Shown here: positions 48,224 through 54,675 of the stretch, piece after piece | Layout: every line of letters begins with the position of its first letter | Position numbering within the stretch: the first letter of the stretch is position 1 | Assembly (NCBI GenBank): GCA_934203105.1 | Contig: CAKPYQ010000010.1 | Location: 1-54,675, forward strand | Length of the DNA: 54,675 bases | DNA from: an uncultured Alphaproteobacteria bacterium | GTDB taxonomy: Bacteria; Pseudomonadota; Alphaproteobacteria; CAAHEQ01; UBA3637 | Direction of reading: 5' to 3' | Program-made: the position numbers and the translations under genes | The notes under the pieces: generated by a model | What the model was told of the DNA's origin: nothing | Database searches by the model: none | The model's input: the letters and a program-made list of their open reading frames with translations, nothing else

Positions 48224-48736
48224 TCACCACGCGTTATAATGCACTTTATCGGGCGTATAGCGCGATTCAATGTTTTGCTTTTTTGTCAACGGCACGCCGA
48301 TGGCAATCAAAGCCATTGCGTGATATTCGGTCGGTAAGCTCAACACATTTTCAATGCTTTGCATACGGTCTTTGTTCGGGTACACGCCGCACCAACAAGT
48401 CCCAAGTCCCAACTGATGTGCCGCAAGCAAAATATTTTGTCCCGCAAGCAACGGGTCAACGCGCCAATATTCCTCCCAACAATTTTTACTGTCCCCCACA
48501 ACAATAATTGCGGTACCGGCGTCCTTTAAAAACCCGGCATAAGGGTGCGTGTTTTGAATAGCTTGCAACACATCGGGATCGTCAACCACAACAAAAGCCC
48601 AAGGTTGCTTATTCATTGCGGACGGCGCCTGACAAGCACATTTTAAGATTTGTTCAATTTGTGCCGGCGTTGCTTTTTGTGTCGAATCAAACTTGCGCGT
48701 CGAATAGCGCGATAAATTTCCTTCAATCATTTCCAT
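48224..48736 (-). CDS. Nitroreductase family protein, 170 aa
   Basis: The protein shows the FMN-binding core of NfsB-like reductases: R-Y-S-T-R-K-F-D near the N-terminus, A-P-S-A-M-N-K-Q-P-W-A-F, and L-G-L-G-T-C-W-C-G-V-Y in the C-terminal half. The open frame reaches 48799, but AAGGAG 7 nt before the ATG at 48736 fixes the start. It probably reduces nitro compounds or quinones with NAD(P)H; the substrate cannot be told. Confidence 0.9.
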   Translation of the reverse strand: MEMIEGNLSRYSTRKFDSTQKATPAQIEQILKCACQAPSAMNKQPWAFVVVDDPDVLQAIQNTHPYAGFLKDAGTAIIVVGDSKNCWEEYWRVDPLLAGQNILLAAHQLGLGTCWCGVYPNKDRMQSIENVLSLPTEYHAMALIAIGVPLTKKQNIESRYTPDKVHYNAW

Positions 48737-48843
48737 AGCAAAACTCCTTTTTATAATAATTTTAAGATAGCGTCTTTTGTTTTTCAAATCAAGCCCCACT
48801 GAAACAAAACATCAAACGAGAGTGCAAAAAAAACAAAAAGTAC

Positions 48844-48871
48844 TTGACAGACATTTTTTTTCGTGTATAAT
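48844..48871 (+). promoter_or_regulatory. Promoter of rpmG
   Basis: Consensus TTGACA (48844-48849), a 16-bp spacer and consensus TATAAT (48866-48871). This is the strongest sigma70-like promoter in the window. Confidence 0.82.
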
Positions 48872-48916
48872 TACAGCTCTAAACAAAAAAGATTTTTATT
48901 TTTATGGTGGTATATT

Positions 48917-49084
48917 ATGGCAAAACCGACAACAATTCAAATTCGACTGGAAGCTACTGATGGTTCAGGACACTTTTATGTCGCCAGAAAAAACCCAAGA
49001 ACAAAACCTGAAAAAATGGAAGTAAACAAATACAACCCGAAAACTCGCAAACATACAAAGTATGTTGAAAAGAAAATTAAATAA
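48917..49084 (+). CDS. rpmG: 50S ribosomal protein L33
   Basis: The 55-aa protein (M-A-K-P-T-T-I-Q-I-R-L, R-K-N-P-R-T-K-P-E-K-M, K-Y-N-P-K-T-R-K-H) is a cysteine-free L33, the form without a zinc ribbon. The frame extends upstream to 48863, but the ATG at 48917 with GGTGG 6 nt before it gives the standard length. It has its own strong promoter and terminator. Confidence 0.96.
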   Translation: MAKPTTIQIRLEATDGSGHFYVARKNPRTKPEKMEVNKYNPKTRKHTKYVEKKIK

Positions 49085-49109
49085 GGTTTCTGTGTGGTTT
49101 GGTTAGTGA

Positions 49110-49140
49110 AAAGTCTTTGCTGATTGGCGAAGGCTTTTTT
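49110..49140 (+). terminator. Terminator of rpmG
   Basis: AAAGTCTTTGC pairs with GCGAAGGCTTT (wobbles) around a 6-nt loop and is followed by TTTT. Confidence 0.78.
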
Positions 49141-49155
49141 TATGTCAAAAATATC

Positions 49156-49184
49156 TTGCCCTTTTGGCAAAAGCCTCCTATATT
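49156..49184 (+). promoter_or_regulatory. Promoter of the BI-1 family gene
   Basis: TTGCCC (49156-49161), a 17-bp spacer and TATATT (49179-49184) lie about 30 nt before the ATG. Confidence 0.6.
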
Positions 49185-49214
49185 AAAATAGATATTTTAC
49201 TTAGGAGAACAATT

Positions 49215-49970
49215 ATGAACTATAATCAACAAAGACGCAACTCTTCCTTTTTGGAAGGAACTGACCGTAAATCAGGCTCGGCTTTACATATCAACGAAGG
49301 ATTACGCGCCTATTTAATGCGTGTTTATCAATTAATGGGATTGGGCTTATTGGTATCTGCTTTGACCGCCTTTTTGGGAACAACAGATGCTATCAGACCG
49401 TTATTATTCACCCAAACGCCGAAAGGGTTAACTTACACTTTGTTATCGTGGATAATCATCTTTGCCCCCTTGATTTTGGTATTTATGTTCGGCTCTGCCG
49501 TGCGGAACATCGATCCGAAAAAAGCAAAAGCCATTTTTTGGACTTTTTCTGCGTTAATGGGCTTTTCTTTTTCCGTCTTATTGCTGGCCTTTACGGCGGC
49601 AAGCTTATTTCAAACATTCATCGTTGCGGCCGGATCTTTCGGGGCTTTATGCTTGTACGGGTACTCCACAAAGCGTGATTTAACCGGCGTCGGCGCTTTT
49701 ATGAGCATGGGATTATGGGGCATTATCATTGCGATGATTGTCAACTGGTTTATGCAAAGTCCTGCTGTATCTTATGCCATTTCAATCATCGGTGTTGTAA
49801 TTTTTGTGGGATTGACTGCTTTTGACAGCCAACGGATCAAACAATTATACAACGAATCCGATTCAAACGAGCTGATCGAAACAAAGGCGATTTCGGGCGC
49901 ATTAGAATTATATTTGGACTTTATCAACTTATTTTTAATGTTGTTGCGCTTTATGGGCGACAGAAAATAA
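49215..49970 (+). CDS. Bax inhibitor-1 (BI-1/YccA-YbhL) family membrane protein
   Basis: The 251-aa protein has about seven membrane helices starting near residue 35 and the family region F-D-S-Q-R-I-K-Q-L-Y near the C-terminus. AGGAGA lies 6-7 nt before the ATG at 49215; the frame reaches upstream to 49164, but there is no ribosome site for that start. Bacterial members are pH-sensitive cation leaks or FtsH modulators. It has its own promoter and does not belong to the Bat operon. Confidence 0.9.
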   Translation: MNYNQQRRNSSFLEGTDRKSGSALHINEGLRAYLMRVYQLMGLGLLVSALTAFLGTTDAIRPLLFTQTPKGLTYTLLSWIIIFAPLILVFMFGSAVRNIDPKKAKAIFWTFSALMGFSFSVLLLAFTAASLFQTFIVAAGSFGALCLYGYSTKRDLTGVGAFMSMGLWGIIIAMIVNWFMQSPAVSYAISIIGVVIFVGLTAFDSQRIKQLYNESDSNELIETKAISGALELYLDFINLFLMLLRFMGDRK

Positions 49971-49979
49971 AAATCGTCA

Positions 49980-50008
49980 TAGACAAACATTTTCAAAACG
50001 CCTATATT
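49980..50008 (+). promoter_or_regulatory. Promoter of the Bat operon
   Basis: TAGACA (49980-49985), a 17-bp spacer and TATATT (50003-50008) lie about 20 nt before the ATG. Confidence 0.55.
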
Positions 50009-50027
50009 GTAAAAAACAGGAGTTAAA

Positions 50028-50972
50028 ATGGATTTCGTTTTTTTATGGCCGTTTTGTGCGATCGCGTTATTATTTCCGGTGGGGATTTGGCTTTTGTCCC
50101 CGCCGTATGAAAGTTCGGCTCAATCCAAAGCGCTGTGCGTGCCGTTTTTTAAAGCATTTCAAAACCAAACCGGACAAAGTCATCACGTCAATCATTTTAT
50201 ACCAACTTTGTTGATGATTTTGGGCTTTATCGCATTAACGGTGGCCGCTATGCGACCGGTTTTGTATGAACAAAGTGTTGACTTGCCGACAACCGGACGA
50301 CAAATGATGTTAGCTTTGGATACTTCCGGATCAATGGCAACACCAGACTTTGAATGGAACGGACAACGAACAACCCGCTTAAACGCCGTTCAAAATGTCG
50401 TTTATGATTTTATCAAAAACAGATCCGGTGACGCCGTCGGATTAACAATTTTCGGCGATGAAGCTTTTCTTTATACGCCGCTGACGTTGGACAGCCAAAC
50501 GGCGGCGCAAATGGTTCGTGAAATTGGCGCCGGCATAGCGGGGGAAAATACAGCAATCGGCAGCGCTTTGCTGATGTCATTAAAACAAATGAAAGACATT
50601 CCGGCGAACAAAAAAGTTATTATTTTGCTTTCCGACGGTGTATCAAACGTCAATACGGTATCACCGCTTGATGCAATTAAAGTAGCGCAAAATATGGGCG
50701 TTAAAGTCTATACAATCGGGATTGGGTCAAATAAAATATATGCTTCATTTGACGAGGCGTTATTAAAGAAAATCGCAAACGATACAAACGGCAAATATTT
50801 TCGCGTAGCAACAAGCAAAGACCTGCAACAAGTCTATCGTTTATTGGATCAATTAGAACCGGCCGATTTAAAACACCTTAAAATCCGGCCGCAAAAAGAA
50901 CTTTTCTTTGTCCCGCTGTTGGTTGCGATGATTTTATTTTTGATGGGATTTTACTTGAAAGACAGGCTTTAA
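50028..50972 (+). CDS. batA: BatA-like von Willebrand A domain protein
   Basis: The 314-aa protein has two N-terminal membrane helices (about 5-25 and 60-78) and one at the C-terminus. Between them lies a VWA domain with an intact MIDAS: L-D-T-S-G-S-M-A-T, T (T-I-F-G-D-E), and L-L-S-D-G-V-S-N-V. Bat proteins are linked to aerotolerance and chaperone-like functions with MoxR ATPases; moxR and the DUF58 gene are not present here. AGGAG precedes the ATG. The stop is directly followed by the next ATG (1 nt). Confidence 0.88.
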   Translation: MDFVFLWPFCAIALLFPVGIWLLSPPYESSAQSKALCVPFFKAFQNQTGQSHHVNHFIPTLLMILGFIALTVAAMRPVLYEQSVDLPTTGRQMMLALDTSGSMATPDFEWNGQRTTRLNAVQNVVYDFIKNRSGDAVGLTIFGDEAFLYTPLTLDSQTAAQMVREIGAGIAGENTAIGSALLMSLKQMKDIPANKKVIILLSDGVSNVNTVSPLDAIKVAQNMGVKVYTIGIGSNKIYASFDEALLKKIANDTNGKYFRVATSKDLQQVYRLLDQLEPADLKHLKIRPQKELFFVPLLVAMILFLMGFYLKDRL

Positions 50973-52652
50973 ATGGTAATACTTTATCCTTATTTTTTAT
51001 TGTTGTTGCTTGTACCTGTATTGATCGGGCTTGTCAAACGATCCCACTTTGGCAAAAGCGCGTGGGAAAAAGTATGCGACCCCGATTTATTACCCGCTTT
51101 AACCATTGATACAAGCGCCAAAGAAAGCCCCTTTTATACTTATTTAACTGTGGGATTGTGGTGCTGGGCGTGCGTCTGTTTGTCCGGCCCTGCGCTGTTA
51201 AAAAAAGATTTGCCCACTGCAAGCACTTCCTCCGGCATTGCGGTTGTTGTTGATATGTCGCCGGCTATGGACAAAGCCGCTGCCGGACAAATGACGCGCA
51301 AGTTATACGATTTACTGGAAACATATCCGGATTCGACTTTCGGTTTGGTTTTGACGGACGCAAAAGCCTATACCGCGTTGCCGATGACCCAAGACAAAAC
51401 CATTTTTAAAAACATCATTCCGGATTTAAAAGAGCGAATTATGCCACAGCAAGGGCAAAACATACCGGCCGGCATTCAAAGAGCAGAACAATTATTAAAA
51501 CAAAGCGGTTTTAAAAAAGGAAACATTTTGTTAATCACGGCGGGCGTAGCTGAAAGCGATCCGCTGGCCATGGCCGCAAACAAAAGCGATTATCCTGTTT
51601 ATGTTTTGGGCGTGGGAGAAGTGGCCCCTCACCCCGTTTCATTGCAAGGCGGCGGATTTTGGGGCGGTGATACACCGATAATGGCAAGCTTGGAAAAGCT
51701 TTCATCAACGCTTGGGAAAAGCTATCACTACGCCACATTGGACGAAAGCGATTTAAGGGCTTTGATGGGTGATGTCAAAGCCGATAAAATTGAACATAAT
51801 CAAGCCACCCTCCCGCAATATCAAAATATCGGTATTTACGGCCTTTTGCTTTTATTGCCGCTAACGGCGTTATTGTTTCGGCGGGGTGTTTTGTTGGCAT
51901 TGCTTTTGATTTGCTTTGCCGGCCGTCCCGCCTTTGCCGGATTTTGGTGGCGCTCGGAACAAGAGCTGTACCAAAAACAAATGCAAGGTATTGCAGACTT
52001 TAACATCGGCCAATATGACAAAGCCGAAAAACAATTTCAAAGCATTGCTTCACTAGATATAGAAGCACTTTATAATCAAGCAACGGCTTTGGCGTATGCC
52101 GGCAAGCTTCAAAACGCGATTAAAACGTATGAAAAAGTATTGCAAATTGACCCCGCGCACAGCGATGCCGCATATAACTTGGAATACTTAAAAAAGCAAC
52201 TGCCTCCGCCACCAGAAGAACAACAACAAAATGCCGGCCAAAACAATCAAAATCAAGAAAATAGCGCAGAAGAAAACGCCAACAATGCCGACCATAAAAA
52301 TGCCGATCAAAATGAAAATCAAACAGGTAGCGCACAACCGGAAAACGAATCGGCCGGCGAACAAGAACAAGAGCAAAACCAAAACGCCACGTCCCAAGAG
52401 CAGAACACCATTTCGCAATCGGATAACGCAACCGAGCAAACAAAACAAAACAATTCGGACAATCAGCAATCTTTACAATCCGTTGCCGCTATGGACAAAG
52501 AGCAGGATTTGGAAAATTCAACCGACTTGACGTCCGGTCAGGTTTTATCACCGGCCGAACAAAAACAAAAAGAGTTGTTGGATAAAGTCAATCCGGACGC
52601 CGGACGCGTGTTAAGGTATCGATTATTTAAGCAATATCAGGAGCAGTTATGA
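50973..52652 (+). CDS. BatB-BatC fusion protein (VWA + TPR + Gln/Asn-rich)
   Basis: The 559-aa protein joins two usually separate genes. Residues 1-330 are BatB-like: membrane helices at about 5-22, 58-75 and 285-325, and a VWA domain with degraded MIDAS (V-V-D-M-S-P-A-M-D in place of D-x-S-x-S). Residues 340-405 are two TPR-like repeats (A-L-Y-N-Q-A-T-A-L-A-Y-A-G and A-I-K-T-Y-E-K-V-L-Q-I-D-P) as in BatC. Residues 405-535 are low-complexity Gln/Asn/Glu. It overlaps batD by 4 nt. Confidence 0.85.
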   Translation: MVILYPYFLLLLLVPVLIGLVKRSHFGKSAWEKVCDPDLLPALTIDTSAKESPFYTYLTVGLWCWACVCLSGPALLKKDLPTASTSSGIAVVVDMSPAMDKAAAGQMTRKLYDLLETYPDSTFGLVLTDAKAYTALPMTQDKTIFKNIIPDLKERIMPQQGQNIPAGIQRAEQLLKQSGFKKGNILLITAGVAESDPLAMAANKSDYPVYVLGVGEVAPHPVSLQGGGFWGGDTPIMASLEKLSSTLGKSYHYATLDESDLRALMGDVKADKIEHNQATLPQYQNIGIYGLLLLLPLTALLFRRGVLLALLLICFAGRPAFAGFWWRSEQELYQKQMQGIADFNIGQYDKAEKQFQSIASLDIEALYNQATALAYAGKLQNAIKTYEKVLQIDPAHSDAAYNLEYLKKQLPPPPEEQQQNAGQNNQNQENSAEENANNADHKNADQNENQTGSAQPENESAGEQEQEQNQNATSQEQNTISQSDNATEQTKQNNSDNQQSLQSVAAMDKEQDLENSTDLTSGQVLSPAEQKQKELLDKVNPDAGRVLRYRLFKQYQEQL

Positions 52653-54064
52653 AAAAATTATTTTTCTTACTTTTTTGTCTTTACTCATTTTCGGCTTTGG
52701 CGGAATTGACGGCCAAAATCGACAATGCCAACATTGCCGAAAATCAAACGTTTAATTTAGAAATTCAATCCGATTCGACCCTAAAAGGCGCGCCGGATCT
52801 ATCGCCTTTATCCGCCGACTTTGATATTGTGTCACAGGGCGAAAAAAGCGCCAGTTTTTTTGACGGAAAAACCCACCAAGAACAAAAAAGCATTATTTTA
52901 ACATTACACCCCAAACGTACGGGCACATTAACCGTGCCGGTTATTCGTTGGGGAACGCAGGAATCAAAGCCTTTACAAATTCAAGTCAACGCTTTGTCAA
53001 AGCAAGTGCAAATCCAAAATCAGACGGCCGTTTTAATCGAGGCGGCTCCTTTAACTCAAACAGCCTATCAAGGCGCCGGATTTATCTATCGCGCCAAGGT
53101 TTTTGAACGAGTCGGGTTAATTGAAGGCGCTTTTGACGCACCCGAACTAAAAAATGCCGAAGTGATTCCTTTGGGATCGCCGATTTTATCACAAGAAAAA
53201 CGCGATGACGTGCTGTATCAGGTTGTGACGCAAGATTATATTATTTTTCCCGACAGCGTCGGCAGCGATTTAAAGATTGAACCCGCGCTATTTCAAGGCT
53301 ATTACAAAAAACCGACGCCCAGCCGGCAATTATTGCCTTTTGGATTTGGTGACGATTTTATTTATCAGCCGTTATTTGATAATCGCGAAGAAGTATCCGT
53401 ACGGGCTAATCCGACATTTATCAATGTCTTGCCAAAGCCGCAGGAAGCGGGGAAAAGTTGGTGGTTACCCAGCACAGATGTGACATTAAATGAAACGTGG
53501 AGCGGTATCGATCAAGCCGATGAAATTCAAGTCGGCAAGCCGATTACACGCCACATTGAATTACAAGCACAAAATGCTTTGGGGCGCATGTTGCCCGATT
53601 TTAACATCGACGGTAATGCCGATTTTAAAGTCTATCCTGAACAAGCCCAAAAAAAGGAAGTTTATGATGCAACAAAAGGCTTGATCGGACAAGAAGATCA
53701 ATCCTTTGTTTTTGTGCCGCTGCATTCCGGTCAGTTGACATTACCGGCCGTATCTTTACGTTGGTTCGATACCGATTCTGGCACATTTAAGACAGCCTTT
53801 TTACCAGAAAAAAGCATTTTTGTTTATCCGAATCCGGCGTATGCCGATAATCAACCCATCAAACCCAATGTTTTACCCCAAAACACCCCAACAGAGGAAA
53901 AAATCCATCCGCTCAATGCTCTTTATTCCAAAGAAAATAATCTGCTTTATTTTTTCAGCGGGCTGTGCTGCGGATTAAGTTTTGCGGTCATTGCGGTGAT
54001 CTTTTTGCATCGTCGGCACACTCATACAAAAAAATTGCCGGAACTTTATCCGCATGAAAAATAA
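52649..54064 (+). CDS. batD: BatD-like protein
   Basis: The 471-aa protein has a Sec signal peptide (L-F-F-L-L-F-C-L-Y-S-F-S-A-L-A), an extended beta-sandwich periplasmic region (with the family-type T-A-K-I-D-N-A-N-I-A-E-N-Q-T-F-N-L) and a C-terminal membrane helix (about 430-455). It is the last gene of the Bat operon and is translationally coupled by ATGA. Confidence 0.88.
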   Translation: MKKLFFLLFCLYSFSALAELTAKIDNANIAENQTFNLEIQSDSTLKGAPDLSPLSADFDIVSQGEKSASFFDGKTHQEQKSIILTLHPKRTGTLTVPVIRWGTQESKPLQIQVNALSKQVQIQNQTAVLIEAAPLTQTAYQGAGFIYRAKVFERVGLIEGAFDAPELKNAEVIPLGSPILSQEKRDDVLYQVVTQDYIIFPDSVGSDLKIEPALFQGYYKKPTPSRQLLPFGFGDDFIYQPLFDNREEVSVRANPTFINVLPKPQEAGKSWWLPSTDVTLNETWSGIDQADEIQVGKPITRHIELQAQNALGRMLPDFNIDGNADFKVYPEQAQKKEVYDATKGLIGQEDQSFVFVPLHSGQLTLPAVSLRWFDTDSGTFKTAFLPEKSIFVYPNPAYADNQPIKPNVLPQNTPTEEKIHPLNALYSKENNLLYFFSGLCCGLSFAVIAVIFLHRRHTHTKKLPELYPHEK

Positions 54065-54072
54065 AAAACCCC

Positions 54073-54101
54073 TTGACAAGACGAAAAAAAAAGTGTAAAG
54101 T
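54073..54101 (+). promoter_or_regulatory. Promoter of rpmJ
   Basis: Consensus TTGACA (54073-54078), a 17-bp spacer and TAAAGT (54096-54101) lie about 40 nt before the ATG. Confidence 0.75.
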
Positions 54102-54142
54102 GCGTATTCAGTTTCGACAAGCTATGAAATAAGGTGATACAA

Positions 54143-54283
54143 ATGAAATGTTTAAATTCTTTAAAAGCCGCTTTGAAACGCGACAAAAACAATAAGTTGG
54201 TTCGTCGTAAAGGTCGTGTTTTGATTATTAACAAAACAAACCCGCGCTACAAAGTACGTCAGGGCAAACCGACAAAGCAGTAA
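54143..54283 (+). CDS. rpmJ: 50S ribosomal protein L36 (YkgO type, 46 aa)
   Basis: The 46-codon gene is easy to miss because of its size. It reads M-K-C-L-N-S-L-K-A-A-L-K-R-D, then R-R-K-G-R-V-L-I-I-N-K-T-N-P-R-Y-K-V-R-Q-G, which is the alternative L36 that lacks the zinc ligands C-x-x-C...H. AAGGTGATACAA precedes the ATG, and a consensus promoter and terminator flank it. Confidence 0.93.
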   Translation: MKCLNSLKAALKRDKNNKLVRRKGRVLIINKTNPRYKVRQGKPTKQ

Positions 54284-54295
54284 TTCAAAAAAACG

Positions 54296-54318
54296 CCCGC
54301 CACTTGGCGGGTTTTTTA
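54296..54318 (+). terminator. Terminator of rpmJ
   Basis: CCCGCC and GGCGGG around a 4-nt loop run into TTTTTT. Confidence 0.85.
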
Positions 54319-54332
54319 TTGTAGCAAAAAAC

Positions 54333-54369
54333 GGGCGTTTTATATATAAACGCCCCGGTATTATTTTTT
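54333..54369 (+). promoter_or_regulatory. Second hairpin in the rpmJ-mnmG spacer
   Basis: GGGCGTTT (54333-54340) pairs with AAACGCCC (54348-54355) around TATATAT and is followed after 4 nt by an A/T-rich run ending in seven T (54363-54370). It may be a second terminator or a leader structure of mnmG. Confidence 0.5.
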
Positions 54370-54384
54370 TAAAAGGCAACAAAA

Positions 54385-54675
54385 ATGCAAACTGATTTTG
54401 ATGTCATAGTGGTAGGCGGTGGTCACGCCGGTTGTGAAGCTTGTACTGCGGCAGCGCGTACAGGCGCTAAAACGGCATTGGTGACGCACAAAATATCCTC
54501 GATCGGTGATATGTCCTGCAATCCGGCCATCGGCGGATTGGGCAAAGGAACGGTCGTCCGCGAAGTTGATGCTTTGGACGGCGTCATGGGACGCGTGATT
54601 GATGCAACCGGTTTGCAATTTCGAATGCTGAATTTATCTAAAGGCGCTGCCGTACAAGGCCCCAGAGCCCAAGCC
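54385..54675 (+). CDS. mnmG: tRNA uridine 5-carboxymethylaminomethyl modification enzyme MnmG (5' part)
   Basis: The visible 97 codons start M-Q-T-D-F-D-V-I-V-V-G-G-G-H-A-G-C-E-A, the FAD-binding signature of MnmG/GidA, and continue S-C-N-P-A-I-G-G-L-G-K-G and D-A-L-D-G-V-M-G-R-V-I-D. The frame runs open to the window end, so it is cut by the window and not truncated. MnmG with MnmE modifies U34 of several tRNAs. An AAAGG lies about 8 nt before the ATG. Confidence 0.96.
   Translation, partial: MQTDFDVIVVGGGHAGCEACTAAARTGAKTALVTHKISSIGDMSCNPAIGGLGKGTVVREVDALDGVMGRVIDATGLQFRMLNLSKGAAVQGPRAQA

Noticed and set aside
1..54675. CRISPR arrays, insertion sequences, prophage and rRNA genes
   Set aside because: No regularly spaced direct repeats apart from the in-frame protein repeats, no transposase or phage structural genes and no rRNA-like segments were seen.

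Overview
The window looks like a chromosomal segment of an AT-rich, Gram-negative alphaproteobacterium, probably an uncultured host-associated lineage. This is inferred from several signs. A short hprK sits next to a mannose-type EIIA and an HPr. The window encodes an L31 without zinc cysteines, a YkgO-type L36, an LPS gene (kdsB), an EpmA/EF-P pair, and an autotransporter ending in phenylalanine. Translation uses the standard code. Many genes have sigma70-like promoters (TTGNNN, 16-17 bp spacer, TATAAT-like). No rRNA, CRISPR array, insertion sequence or intact prophage was seen.

Layout. Positions 1-592 hold the 5' end of a leftward gene behind two copies of a 12-bp palindrome, then a cluster of REP-like hairpins. 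tRNA-Ser(GGA) and two unknown genes follow. Positions 2126-7576 carry a YibQ-like gene, a DUF378 gene, rpsD, a two-domain glycosyltransferase and epmA. Positions 7668-10365 run rightward: efp, an inositol-monophosphatase gene, an OmpA-like gene, rpmE, a small unknown gene and tRNA-Gln(CTG). Positions 10366-13392 are gene-poor and accessory-like, with an unknown 176-aa protein and an S41-type protease that lacks a signal peptide. Positions 13574-21628 encode one 2684-aa secreted protein. It combines an ankyrin-like segment, eight 12-cysteine tandem repeats, a long run of GCC2/GCC3-like modules, a beta-helix-like region and an autotransporter barrel.

Positions 21722-25471 contain an orphan prepilin-like protein, a zinc-ribbon protein, secA and tRNA-Arg(CCT). 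Positions 25564-26721 are the regulatory PTS cluster (hprK, EIIA, HPr). Two degenerate GGDEF/EAL-like paralogues follow, then RNA-modification genes (rsmD, rluB, tadA), xseA, an M23 peptidase and cysS. A leftward LPS operon (kdsB, histidine phosphatase, Zeta-like kinase) and a leftward lemA-htpX-cREC operon come next. Then come ppa, a HAD gene, a second orphan prepilin, cca, a Nudix-like gene and rnd. Two tandem secreted lysozyme-like proteins, thrS, a nitroreductase, rpmG and a BI-1 family protein lead into a Bat (aerotolerance-type) operon, a 46-aa L36 gene and the start of mnmG.

The core genes cover translation, tRNA maturation, cell envelope and PTS regulation. The most unusual content is the giant cysteine-rich autotransporter and the accessory stretch before it, the paired orphan prepilins, the degenerate GGDEF/EAL pair, and the lysozyme pair in which one copy has lost two of its three active-site residues.
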